Assembly (NCBI RefSeq): GCF_938045775.1
Contig: NZ_CALIBH010000261.1
Coordinates: 1 to 16,677, forward strand
Length of the DNA: 16,677 bases
Origin: an uncultured Campylobacter sp.
GTDB lineage: Bacteria > Campylobacterota > Campylobacteria > Campylobacterales > Campylobacteraceae
Direction: 5' to 3'
Shown here in pieces: positions 6,915-14,038 of the stretch. Below the pieces are notes generated by a model that was not told the DNA's origin, ran no database searches, and saw only the letters and a program-made list of their open reading frames with translations. The position numbers and the translations under genes were made by a program. Within the stretch, counting starts at the first letter, position 1. Every line of letters starts with the position of its first letter.

Positions 6915-8165
6915 TTACGCCTTAGGCACCGTCATCGAGCCAAACGGCAGGATGATGATTTTTGCGTCCGCGCCCTTTTGCGCTAGCGCGTCGCGCGCGG
7001 CTTTTTGGATGTCGTGATACGGCTTTAGGTGCACGGCTCGCATCTCATCGTCACTTAGATCACTCACCGCCCAGGTCTGCGCCCAGAGCGAGATTTCAGC
7101 CATTTTAGCGGCCTTGTGATAGCCGAGCTTAAAGCCAGCGCTGATCTTTTCGAGCACCTTTTTAGGCGTGTCGGCGGAGGCCATCAGATCAAAAAACGGC
7201 TTTGGACCGATGCCCGTGCGGCACTTTGCGACCATTATTAAAATTCCCCCTTCAGCAAGCGCCAGTTTGCCGTTGTCTAGGGCTTTTTGCGCTTGATAGA
7301 GATCGACGTCCATCGGATAGGGCGCGACCGAGATCACGATTTCAGCCTTGTGCGGGATATTTACGCAAAATACCTCGTCGGCCTTTTTTACGCAGTCGTA
7401 AAAGCTGTCGTTTAAGTCGCCCGTGCTTGCGTAATACACGCCGTGCTCGCTATCAAGCACCGTCTGGATCGAAAAAACGTCGATGTGCGCTAGCACCTTC
7501 ATCGCATCGATCATATCTTCATGCACGGGATTGCCCTCTAAGCGCAGCGCCTGAGCGTCGGAGCTAAGAGCTAGTTTATGGTTTTGCGTGATGCTCTCAT
7601 ACGACGCCGTGCCAGGCAAAAATGCCTTTCTGCCGCCGGTGTAGCCTGCGAAATAGTGCGGCTCGACCGAGCCTATGACGATTACCTTTTTGGCTTCTGC
7701 TACGATTTTGTTTAGATACATCTGCGTGCCGTTTTTGGACTCGCCTAAAAATACCATCTCGTCGTGCTTGGAGTCGTGATCGTGAACTTCGTTTTTGGCT
7801 CTGATCTCCGCGTAAATTTCTTTGCCGAAGATCATCTCGTATTCTTCCTGCGTGCCCTCTCTATGGCAGCCCGTGGCGATGATGAAAATTTTATTTTTCT
7901 CGCGGATTTTTGGGTAAATTTGCTTTAAAACTTTTGCCGTAGGCGTAGGCCTGGTGCCGTCGTTTACGATGACGACGATCTTTTCATCGCCCGCTATGAA
8001 CTCGTCAAAGCTTTTTTGATTTATCGGATTTGCCAGAGCCTTTGCGATGAGCACCGTTTCGTCAAATTTAGCCACGGGGTTTGGATCGAAAACGCCGAGC
8101 AAATTTTTCTCGTTTATCTCTAGGTTTAGATGATCATCTTTGCCGTATGCGATGGGGATTTGCAT
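6915..8165 (-). CDS. larA: LarA-family nickel-pincer hydroxyacid racemase/epimerase
   Basis: LarA interconverts 2-hydroxyacid stereoisomers by hydride transfer, using the nickel-pincer nucleotide bound covalently to a lysine. The key residues of L. plantarum lactate racemase all have counterparts: Arg72 (GTRP), His101 (GCHREG), His170 (EPHYFAGY), Lys180 (GGRK, the cofactor-linked lysine), His196 (NHKL, nickel ligand), Gln291 and Lys294. The length (416) is also close to lactate racemase (about 424). LarA homologues act on lactate, malate, phenyllactate, hydroxyglutarate and other hydroxyacids, so lactate is not assured. The neighbours are tartrate/fumarate-type dehydratase genes and a C4-dicarboxylate carrier, with no lactate permease or dehydrogenase in the window. 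A strong AGGAGG lies five bases before the ATG, and it heads the operon. Confidence 0.9.
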   Translation of the reverse strand: MQIPIAYGKDDHLNLEINEKNLLGVFDPNPVAKFDETVLIAKALANPINQKSFDEFIAGDEKIVVIVNDGTRPTPTAKVLKQIYPKIREKNKIFIIATGCHREGTQEEYEMIFGKEIYAEIRAKNEVHDHDSKHDEMVFLGESKNGTQMYLNKIVAEAKKVIVIGSVEPHYFAGYTGGRKAFLPGTASYESITQNHKLALSSDAQALRLEGNPVHEDMIDAMKVLAHIDVFSIQTVLDSEHGVYYASTGDLNDSFYDCVKKADEVFCVNIPHKAEIVISVAPYPMDVDLYQAQKALDNGKLALAEGGILIMVAKCRTGIGPKPFFDLMASADTPKKVLEKISAGFKLGYHKAAKMAEISLWAQTWAVSDLSDDEMRAVHLKPYHDIQKAARDALAQKGADAKIIILPFGSMTVPKA

Positions 8166-8170
8166 ATCTG

Positions 8171-8199
8171 CCTCCTGTGTGGAATTTGGCGGGATTATA
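8171..8199 (-). promoter_or_regulatory. Probable larA operon promoter (-10 TATAAT) and strong ribosome site
   Basis: On the minus strand a perfect TATAAT lies at 8194-8199, placing transcription start near 8187 and a leader of about 22 bases. The AGGAGG ribosome site is at 8171-8176. No TTGACA-like -35 is present, only an AT-rich run upstream, which is normal for sigma-70 promoters of Campylobacter. It follows the dcuB terminator, so the lar-ttd genes can be transcribed on their own. Confidence 0.6.
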
Positions 8200-8261
8200 A
8201 CGTAAATTTTATTTAAAACGATTTAGCTTTGCGCGGGCACGGAGCGTTAATCTAAAGAATT

Positions 8262-8298
8262 TTGAAATTTAAAGCTCGCGAGCCGTATGCCCGCGAGC
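8262..8298 (-). terminator. Rho-independent-type terminator of dcuB
   Basis: Read on the minus strand, the arms GCTCGCG (8292-8298) and CGCGAGC (8274-8280) are perfect complements, and a G-U and two G-C pairs extend the stem to 10 bp with a 5-base loop. The tail runs TTTAAATTTC. The hairpin begins eight bases after the dcuB stop codon, so it should end the dcuB transcript before larA. Confidence 0.72.
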
Positions 8299-8305
8299 GC
8301 AACTA

Positions 8306-9973
8306 TTATAAATAGCCGTAAATATGAGCGAAGATAAAGCCCATCGCGCATGAAGTAAGAACGCCTATTAGCCCAGGAAAAATGAAGCTGTGGTTGATGA
8401 CGAATTTACCGATGTGCGTAGTGCCGGAGCGGTCGAACTGGATCGCCGCAAGATCGCTCGGATAGGTAGGTAGGATATAGTATCCGTAGCAAGCAGGTGC
8501 AAACGCAATAATAAGACCTGGATCAATACCGATGCTAACCGCGAGCGGTACGAAAGTAGCAACCGCTGCTGCTTGAGAGTTAAGGAATTTACTAATCAAA
8601 AGCGAAACGATGACATATGTCCACGGATACGCCATAACGACCTTACCTAGCGACGCTTTTAGCATTTCGATATGAGCAGTAAACATAGTCTCTGCCATCC
8701 ATGAAATTCCATAAATGGCTACGAGCGCGATCATACCGCTATGAAAAATTTCATTTTTAGCGATATTGCCCGCTTTAATACCTGAGACAATCATCATGAT
8801 GGACGCCGCTAGAAGCATGAAAATTTGAATGGTTAAGACCATATTTAAATTTGTGGTCTTTTTCATAGTATCTTTTACGACAATGCTTGCATTTGCGATA
8901 CTTTCGCTCTTATCGCCTGTCGTAATTACTACATTTCCGTCCTGAGCGACGATGCTTTGAGCAAGTTTTTTATCTTTGTCGTAAATTTCGACGCTATTAA
9001 ATTTCGTCGCATCTTTGGCTTTAGACTCTTTGACGTTTGAGACGACCTTACCGCCGTCCACCATAGAAATGACCTGACCATCTTTGATCGTGATATTTTT
9101 GACCGTTTTTTTATCGACGATGATCTCTACGGATTTGCCAGGGACATTTTTAGTCCACGCAGGGCGCAAGCTTTTTTCGTAACCTAAAACCGCTACTAGC
9201 GCAATAGTGGCTAAGAATATCCACATGCAAACCCACTTAATCCTAGGAAGCTTTTGACCTAGCAAGGTCGTGCTTTCGCCGTAGATATATTTTTTCTGCT
9301 CTGGGTCTTTGATCTTTTCTTGGAATTCCGGATCTTTATCCAGATCTTTACCTCTAAAAATCGACCACGTTCCGATCGCAAGCATACCGATGAAAGTAGA
9401 AGGGATAGTGAGTTTTAGCAGATCCAAATACGTACTAAAGCCCTCGATATGCACGCCTTGACCTAGCAAGATCGCGACCATCGAAACGCCGGCAACCGAA
9501 ACGGGGCTGGCGATGATAGCAAGCTGCGAGGAGATCGTAGAAGCAGCCATCGGGCGCTCAGGGCGAATTCCGTTTTTAATAGCTACGTCATAGATGATCG
9601 GAAGCAGCGTATAGACGGTGTGTCCGGTTCCACATAAGATTGTAAGCGTCCACGCAACAGTTGGAGCGATGATACAAACCATCTTTGGATGCTTACGAAG
9701 CAATTTCTCCGCTATTTGAAGCATTACATCAAGTCCTCCCGTAGCCTGTAGCGTTGCACTTGCTACGACAACTGCGAGGATAGTTAAAATAACATCCACT
9801 GCCGGCTTACCCGGCTCTAATCTAAATCCAAACACTAAGATCACTAAGCCTATACCGCCTAGAATTCCCAGCGCCATACCGCCCTTTTTAGCACCATAAA
9901 ACAAACAGCCCAAGACTATAATGAGCTGCAAAAAGAATTGAGTGCTTTCAGACAAACTTGTCAGAAACTCCAT
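8306..9973 (-). CDS. dcuB: Anaerobic C4-dicarboxylate carrier DcuB with ~100-residue inserted repeat domain
   Basis: DcuB exchanges fumarate, malate or aspartate for succinate across the inner membrane during fumarate respiration. Both halves match E. coli DcuB (446 residues) closely: YGA.KGG.ALG.LGGIGLVILVF (26-48), ASATLQA.GGLDVMLQIAEKLLR (71-93), CGTGH.VYT.LPI (114-126), the IRPERPMAAS motif (136-145), and ACYGYYILPTYPSDLAAIQF to INHSFI...G near the end. The protein is 555 residues because ~274-373 hold a hydrophilic, beta-rich insert absent from E. coli, between SLRPAW and NMVLTIQIFML. By the positive-inside rule the insert should face the periplasm. AAGGAG lies six bases before the ATG. 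The gene has its own promoter and terminator, so it is probably a single-gene unit between the lar-ttd operon and the divergent nos operon. Confidence 0.94.
   Translation of the reverse strand: MEFLTSLSESTQFFLQLIIVLGCLFYGAKKGGMALGILGGIGLVILVFGFRLEPGKPAVDVILTILAVVVASATLQATGGLDVMLQIAEKLLRKHPKMVCIIAPTVAWTLTILCGTGHTVYTLLPIIYDVAIKNGIRPERPMAASTISSQLAIIASPVSVAGVSMVAILLGQGVHIEGFSTYLDLLKLTIPSTFIGMLAIGTWSIFRGKDLDKDPEFQEKIKDPEQKKYIYGESTTLLGQKLPRIKWVCMWIFLATIALVAVLGYEKSLRPAWTKNVPGKSVEIIVDKKTVKNITIKDGQVISMVDGGKVVSNVKESKAKDATKFNSVEIYDKDKKLAQSIVAQDGNVVITTGDKSESIANASIVVKDTMKKTTNLNMVLTIQIFMLLAASIMMIVSGIKAGNIAKNEIFHSGMIALVAIYGISWMAETMFTAHIEMLKASLGKVVMAYPWTYVIVSLLISKFLNSQAAAVATFVPLAVSIGIDPGLIIAFAPACYGYYILPTYPSDLAAIQFDRSGTTHIGKFVINHSFIFPGLIGVLTSCAMGFIFAHIYGYL
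8870..9133 (-). repeat. Two-copy ~46-residue internal repeat inside DcuB
   Basis: Within the DcuB insert, residues 281-321 and 327-368 align with one gap: both begin SVEI, have a KK pair at 288-289 and 335-336, and a DG turn at 298-299 and 345-346, each flanked by alternating hydrophobic residues. This looks like an old tandem duplication of a small beta-sheet unit. The copies have diverged, so it is seen at protein level more than at DNA level. Confidence 0.6.
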
Positions 9974-10011
9974 AGTTTCTCCTTCAGTAAAATTTAAAAC
10001 AAACTTTGGCG

Positions 10012-10017
10012 ATTATA
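10012..10017 (-). promoter_or_regulatory. Probable dcuB -10 element TATAAT
   Basis: On the minus strand this perfect TATAAT puts the start of transcription near 10005 and a leader of about 32 bases ending in the AAGGAG site before the dcuB ATG. The upstream stretch is AT-rich with no TTGACA, as is usual in Campylobacter. Confidence 0.6.
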
Positions 10018-10050
10018 CTAACTTTTTATTTAAACAAAATTAAAGGAGCG

Positions 10051-10063
10051 TTACAAATTGTAA
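10051..10063. promoter_or_regulatory. Dyad TTACA-AAT-TGTAA, possible operator
   Basis: TTACA and TGTAA are exact reverse complements around a 3-base centre. Its centre is about 52 bases upstream of the inferred dcuB start. It does not fit the FNR or NssR (TTAAC-N4-GTTAA) consensus exactly, so the regulator is unknown. In such AT-rich DNA a chance dyad is possible. Confidence 0.3.
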
Positions 10064-10093
10064 AAATCTATCAAAATAAAAATTTACTGAAAT

Positions 10094-10099
10094 TATAAT
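10094..10099 (+). promoter_or_regulatory. Candidate nos-side -10 element TATAAT
   Basis: This is the only perfect plus-strand TATAAT between dcuB and the propeller gene. It would place transcription start near 10106 and give a leader of about 165 bases. It lies inside the palindrome AATTATAATT, so the opposite strand also shows TATAAT. A poorer candidate closer to the gene is TATAGC at 10204-10209. Confidence 0.35.
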
Positions 10100-10270
10100 T
10101 TTAAAGCAGAATTTATATAGCAAAATGCGAAAAATAAAATTTTACTTAGAGCTGTTTTTATATCGTAGAATTTCCCAACTTTTAAGAAATCTTAGAATTT
10201 CATTATAGCTCAAGCTTTAAACCGATTTTTAAGCCTTGGAAGAGTATCATTCCGCAAAGAGCGGATTAAG

Positions 10271-11428
10271 ATGAATTTTATAAAATTTTGTATTGCCTTT
10301 TTGATTTGTTTATCGCAGATAGCAGCAGCCGGTAGCTTTGATCTAAACGCCACGCTACGTCTGGGCGCATTCGACGCAAGCTCGCACCGACTGCTTTTAT
10401 GCGGCAGTGGCGGCGAGCTTAGGATGTTTGATACTGCTAAATGGGATGTGGAGTTCGCGCAAAAATACAGCGATAACGAAATTACGGCTTTAAATTTTAA
10501 AAACGGCAAAATTTATCTAGCTTGGGGTGGAGCCGAAATCGCGGTGCTAAATGACAGATTAAAGTTTTTAGGCGCGCTTAAGACAGGGCGTAGCGGCACA
10601 GCCCAAATAGATGCGATCTATGCCGCAAAAGACGCGATTTACGCGGTAGTGGATAAGAATCAACTAATAAGATTAGACGAAGACCCTGATAACAGCGCGG
10701 ATGGCGGCTACGCCTTGGGTGAAAATTCCACCGCGAACGGGCAATCTTTAAATAAAAATTTCGCCCCTAATAGGCTGCGCGGAATTTCGCTTAATTACGG
10801 CAGGATCAATGCCGTTAGCCTAGGCGCTAACGGACTTTGCGTCGCAAGCTGGAACGGCGTAGCCTGTTTTAGCGCAGATCTTGTCGCGACTAAATCTAGC
10901 GGCAGCGATACAGCGCCCAATCGCGCTGCGCATGGGGAACCTGCTGACATAAAATTTAAAGATGCAGAATTTAATAATGCGAAAAGCGCGCAAGGCTCCG
11001 AGCCAAACGAAACGAAAGCTGGCGGCGCAAAGAGCGCGGAATTTCAAAGCTCAGAATTCAAAGGCGCAAAATTTCAAGACGAGGGGCTTAAAACTCAAAG
11101 CGAAATTTCAGCCGAAGCTGGCGATAAAAATTTAAACGGCTCTATAGCCACTGCGCTTGCAGACTGCGACGGGACGCTGTTTACAGGCGATATAGAGGGG
11201 AATTTTATAAATTTAAAAAGCGGCGAGCGCAAAAGCGTGGGCTCTTGGATCAAATCCATCGTATGCGCCCGCGGCACGCAGTTTATCGCTACTAAAGATA
11301 AAATTTACGAAAATCAAAAAGCAGGATTAAAGGAGGTTGTGGATTTAAAAAGCGAATTTTTAGCGATGTACGCAGACGAGGATGCGATCCTCGTAGTCAG
11401 CAAATCAGGTAAAATTTTAAAATTCTAA
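10271..11428 (+). CDS. Exported beta-propeller-like (NapL/WD40-type) protein upstream of nosZ
   Basis: This 385-residue protein begins with a Sec-type signal peptide (hydrophobic 6-16, likely cut after AAA near residue 20). The mature part has repeated short strands of the type LLLCGSGGELRMFD, KIYLAWGGAEIAVL, AIYAVVDKNQLIRLD, GLCVASWNGVACF, GTLFTGDIEGNFINL and AILVVSKSGKILKF, typical of a WD40-like beta-propeller. NapL, found in nap operons of Campylobacter and Wolinella, is a protein of this kind and the likely nearest relative. Residues ~206-290 form a hydrophilic insert between blades with five-residue A-E/K-F units. It is 12 bases ahead of nosZ and so probably co-transcribed, suggesting a periplasmic accessory role in N2O reduction that has not been shown. 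The start ATG lacks a strong ribosome site; GCGGA lies five bases upstream, inside a small hairpin. Confidence 0.65.
   Translation: MNFIKFCIAFLICLSQIAAAGSFDLNATLRLGAFDASSHRLLLCGSGGELRMFDTAKWDVEFAQKYSDNEITALNFKNGKIYLAWGGAEIAVLNDRLKFLGALKTGRSGTAQIDAIYAAKDAIYAVVDKNQLIRLDEDPDNSADGGYALGENSTANGQSLNKNFAPNRLRGISLNYGRINAVSLGANGLCVASWNGVACFSADLVATKSSGSDTAPNRAAHGEPADIKFKDAEFNNAKSAQGSEPNETKAGGAKSAEFQSSEFKGAKFQDEGLKTQSEISAEAGDKNLNGSIATALADCDGTLFTGDIEGNFINLKSGERKSVGSWIKSIVCARGTQFIATKDKIYENQKAGLKEVVDLKSEFLAMYADEDAILVVSKSGKILKF
10949..11080 (+). repeat. 15-bp / five-residue A-E/K-F-x-x repeats inside the propeller gene
   Basis: In-frame five-residue units occur in two clusters: IKFKD, AEFNN (from 10949) and AEFQS, SEFKG, AKFQD (11036-11080), the last three being consecutive 15-bp units centred on GAATTT, GAATTC or AAATTT. 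The pattern recalls pentapeptide-repeat proteins, whose consensus is A-D/N-L/F-x-x, though only a few units fit. Confidence 0.5.
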
Positions 11429-11440
11429 GAAAGGATTAGT

Positions 11441-14032
11441 ATGTTAAAAAGTTTCAAACCCGTGCTTTTGGGCTCGGTTTTGTTCGCCGCAAGCGCCCTG
11501 TGTGCCGCAGATAGCGACTTAGAGCGCGTAATGAAAGAACGAAATTTAAGCGAAAAAGACGTTTTGGCGGCGGCTAAGACCTATCAGCCGACCGGTAGGA
11601 AGGACGATTATATGGTCTTCTCTTCCGGCGGTCAAAGCGGACAGGTGATCGTTTACGGCGTGCCGTCGATGAGGATCTACAAATATATCGGCGTATTTAC
11701 CCCGGAGCCTTGGCAGGGATACGGCTTTGATGAGGAGAGTAAAGCGGTCTTAAGATCGGGCTCCATTAACGGCAAAGAGATCAACTGGGGCGATACTCAC
11801 CATCCAAATTTCAGCGAGAAAAACGGCGAGTATGTGGGCGATTATCTCTTTATCAACGATAAGGCGAACCCAAGAATCGCGGTTATAAATTTATCCGATT
11901 TCGAAACCACTCAAATAGTCGTAAATCCCGTAATCAAAAGCGATCACGGCGGTTCTTTCGTAACGCCTAATACCGAATACGTCATCGAAACTAGCCAATA
12001 CGCAGCACCTTTTGATAACGACTGGCACCCAATCGAGGAGTATCAAGCAGTCTATCGCGGTGCGGTAACGCTATGGAAATTTGACTACGATAAAGGCAAA
12101 ATCGACGTAAATAAATCCTTTTCTCTAGAGCTTCCTCCATACATGCAAGATCTAAGTGACGCAGGTAAGGGCGAAAGCTTCGGCTGGGCGTTTACCAACA
12201 GCTTCAACTCCGAAATGTACACAGGCGGCATCGAAAAGGGTCTGCCTCCTATGGAAGCTGGCATGAGCCGCAACGATACCGACTACTTGCACGTTTACAA
12301 CTGGCAAATTCTAGAAAAACTTGCTCAAGACAGCAAAAACTACAAGGTTGTAAACGGACACAGAATCGTTACGATAGACGCCGCCGTAAAAGCGGGAGCG
12401 CTATTTTTGATCCCTGAAGCCAAATCCCCTCACGGCGTCGATGTTAGCCCTGATGGTCGCTATATCATTATCGGCGGTAAACTAGATACTCACGCTAGCG
12501 TTTATGATTTTAAAAAGATCAAAGAGCTAATTGATAAAAAAGAATACGCAGGCAAGGATCCATACGGAATTCCGATCCTAGATATGCAAAAGACGCTTCA
12601 CGGACAAGCAGAGCTTGGTCTTGGACCTTTGCATAATACCTTCGATTCGCAAGATGGCGTAATCTATACATCGCTTTACGTTGATAGCCAGATCGTAAAA
12701 TGGAACTACAAAACGCTAAAGGTTTTAGATAGGATCAACGTCCACTACAATATCGGACACCTTGATTCTATGGAGGGCAAATCCTCAAAGCCTGTCGGCA
12801 AATACGTAATCGCGCTGGATAAGCTTTCGATCGATAGATTTAATCCTATCGGACCGCTTCATCCGCAAAATCACCAGTTGATCGACATTACAGGACCTAA
12901 AATGGAGATGCTCTACGATCTTCCTATCGGTCTAGGCGAGCCGCACGACGTAGTTTCTATCGCAGCTAGTAAGCTTCATACGAAACCTACCTATACTATG
13001 GGAACGAACTCTCGCACCGGCAAGCAGCACCCTGCTATGACGCTAGCAGGTCAGGAGCGCATCGAGCGCGACGGCAAAAACGTAAAAGTCTATGCTACAG
13101 CGATCCGCAGCCATATTAATCCTGAGCACATCGAGGTTAATAAGGACGATAACGTAACGATCTATATGACAAATTTAGAGCGTGCCGAGGATGAAACTCA
13201 CGGCTTTACGGTTGATGATTACGATTTGCATATGTCACTTGAGCCAGGCAAGACTGCGAGCGTAAATTTCATCGCAGATAAAGAGGGCGTATTTCCTTTC
13301 TACTGCACGGAATTCTGCTCTGCGCTGCACCTTGAGATGTTCGGATATCTATACGTAAAAGATCCGAATAAAAAATACACTTCAGCTAAAGCGTCTATGC
13401 TAAAAGCTCTTAGCCCAGAGGCTCTAAAAGCCGAATACGACAAGGTAGTAGCTACAAATAAAGCCACCGACGACGTTATTCAATCAGTCGTTAAATTCTT
13501 AAAAGAGAAAAACTACGAGAAATATCCTAAGGTCAAGGCTTTAGTCGATGATGCGCTAGATCAATACGGCAAAATTCCTGAAACCAAAGCCAAGGCAGAC
13601 GCCGCGGTAAAAGCGGGCGATATGAACGGCGCGATACTTTGGGAAGGTCAAGTTTGGCAGTATCTAGTAAAAACCGCAGATGTCGGACTTCGCGCTAAAA
13701 ACAACCTAATCCGTGAGCTCTCCACTCCTATGAGCGAGGCTGCATCTAACGGCGAGAAGGCCTACCTACGCGGAGGCTGCAACGGCTGCCACGTCATCGG
13801 CCAAGTAAGCTCGGGTCCTGATCTAACAGGCGTCCTACTTCGCCACGAAAACGGCGAGAAATGGGTAGCCGATTTCATCAAAGACCCTGCTAAATTCTAC
13901 GAAGACGACTACGTTAAGGCAATGATAAATTACTTCAACCTTCGCATGCCAAATCAGCATATGAAAGACGAAGAGATCAAAGATATCATCGAATACCTAA
14001 AATGGGTCGATGAGAACGCGGGTCTTAACTAG
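11441..14032 (+). CDS. nosZ: Clade II nitrous oxide reductase with C-terminal cytochrome c domain
   Basis: NosZ reduces N2O to N2 in the periplasm. Residues 1-23 form a Sec-type signal peptide with no twin-arginine motif, a mark of clade II. The propeller supplies the seven CuZ histidines: His120, His121, His169 (SDHGG), His331 (PHGVD), His398 (LHNT), His440 (GHLDS) and His502 (EPHDVV). The cupredoxin domain holds the CuA ligands His587 and Cys622, Cys626, His630, Met633 in YCTEFCSALHLEM. After a helical linker (~645-765), CNGCH (780-784) binds a c-type haem, with Met836 as probable sixth ligand. The cytochrome fusion is typical of Wolinella and Campylobacter NosZ and lets the enzyme take electrons from a c-type cytochrome chain. 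The length (863) is as expected. AAGGA lies six bases before the ATG. No ligand is missing, so the enzyme should be functional. Confidence 0.97.
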   Translation: MLKSFKPVLLGSVLFAASALCAADSDLERVMKERNLSEKDVLAAAKTYQPTGRKDDYMVFSSGGQSGQVIVYGVPSMRIYKYIGVFTPEPWQGYGFDEESKAVLRSGSINGKEINWGDTHHPNFSEKNGEYVGDYLFINDKANPRIAVINLSDFETTQIVVNPVIKSDHGGSFVTPNTEYVIETSQYAAPFDNDWHPIEEYQAVYRGAVTLWKFDYDKGKIDVNKSFSLELPPYMQDLSDAGKGESFGWAFTNSFNSEMYTGGIEKGLPPMEAGMSRNDTDYLHVYNWQILEKLAQDSKNYKVVNGHRIVTIDAAVKAGALFLIPEAKSPHGVDVSPDGRYIIIGGKLDTHASVYDFKKIKELIDKKEYAGKDPYGIPILDMQKTLHGQAELGLGPLHNTFDSQDGVIYTSLYVDSQIVKWNYKTLKVLDRINVHYNIGHLDSMEGKSSKPVGKYVIALDKLSIDRFNPIGPLHPQNHQLIDITGPKMEMLYDLPIGLGEPHDVVSIAASKLHTKPTYTMGTNSRTGKQHPAMTLAGQERIERDGKNVKVYATAIRSHINPEHIEVNKDDNVTIYMTNLERAEDETHGFTVDDYDLHMSLEPGKTASVNFIADKEGVFPFYCTEFCSALHLEMFGYLYVKDPNKKYTSAKASMLKALSPEALKAEYDKVVATNKATDDVIQSVVKFLKEKNYEKYPKVKALVDDALDQYGKIPETKAKADAAVKAGDMNGAILWEGQVWQYLVKTADVGLRAKNNLIRELSTPMSEAASNGEKAYLRGGCNGCHVIGQVSSGPDLTGVLLRHENGEKWVADFIKDPAKFYEDDYVKAMINYFNLRMPNQHMKDEEIKDIIEYLKWVDENAGLN

Positions 14033-14038
14033 CCCCAC

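Larger units (their letters stand above)
9974..10270. promoter_or_regulatory. Divergent regulatory region between dcuB and the nos operon
   Basis: These 297 bases are very AT-rich and hold no credible gene. They must carry the promoters for dcuB (leftward) and the nos operon (rightward). Visible elements are the dcuB -10 at 10012-10017, a dyad at 10051-10063, a palindromic AATTATAATT at 10091-10100 that offers TATAAT on both strands, two copies of TAGAATTTC (10166 and 10193), an imperfect hairpin near 10210-10240, and a small hairpin at 10251-10265 just before the first nos-side start codon. No classic FNR site TTGAT-N4-ATCAA was seen. Confidence 0.55.

Noticed and set aside
7202..7567. Plus-strand open frame opposite larA
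   Set aside because: It is Arg/Pro/Cys-rich without recognisable motifs and fully inside larA, which retains all its catalytic residues.
8855..9154. DcuB insert as a sequencing error, frameshift or mobile element
   Set aside because: The frame is continuous, both flanks match DcuB exactly in register, and no terminal inverted repeats or target duplications are visible.
10051..10063. FNR or NssR site in the dcuB-nos spacer
   Set aside because: The dyad TTACA-N3-TGTAA matches neither TTGAT-N4-ATCAA nor TTAAC-N4-GTTAA; kept only as an unassigned dyad.
10210..10509. Minus-strand open frame of 99 residues overlapping the propeller gene start
   Set aside because: It lies opposite a signal peptide-bearing gene, has no convincing ribosome site and no recognisable domain.
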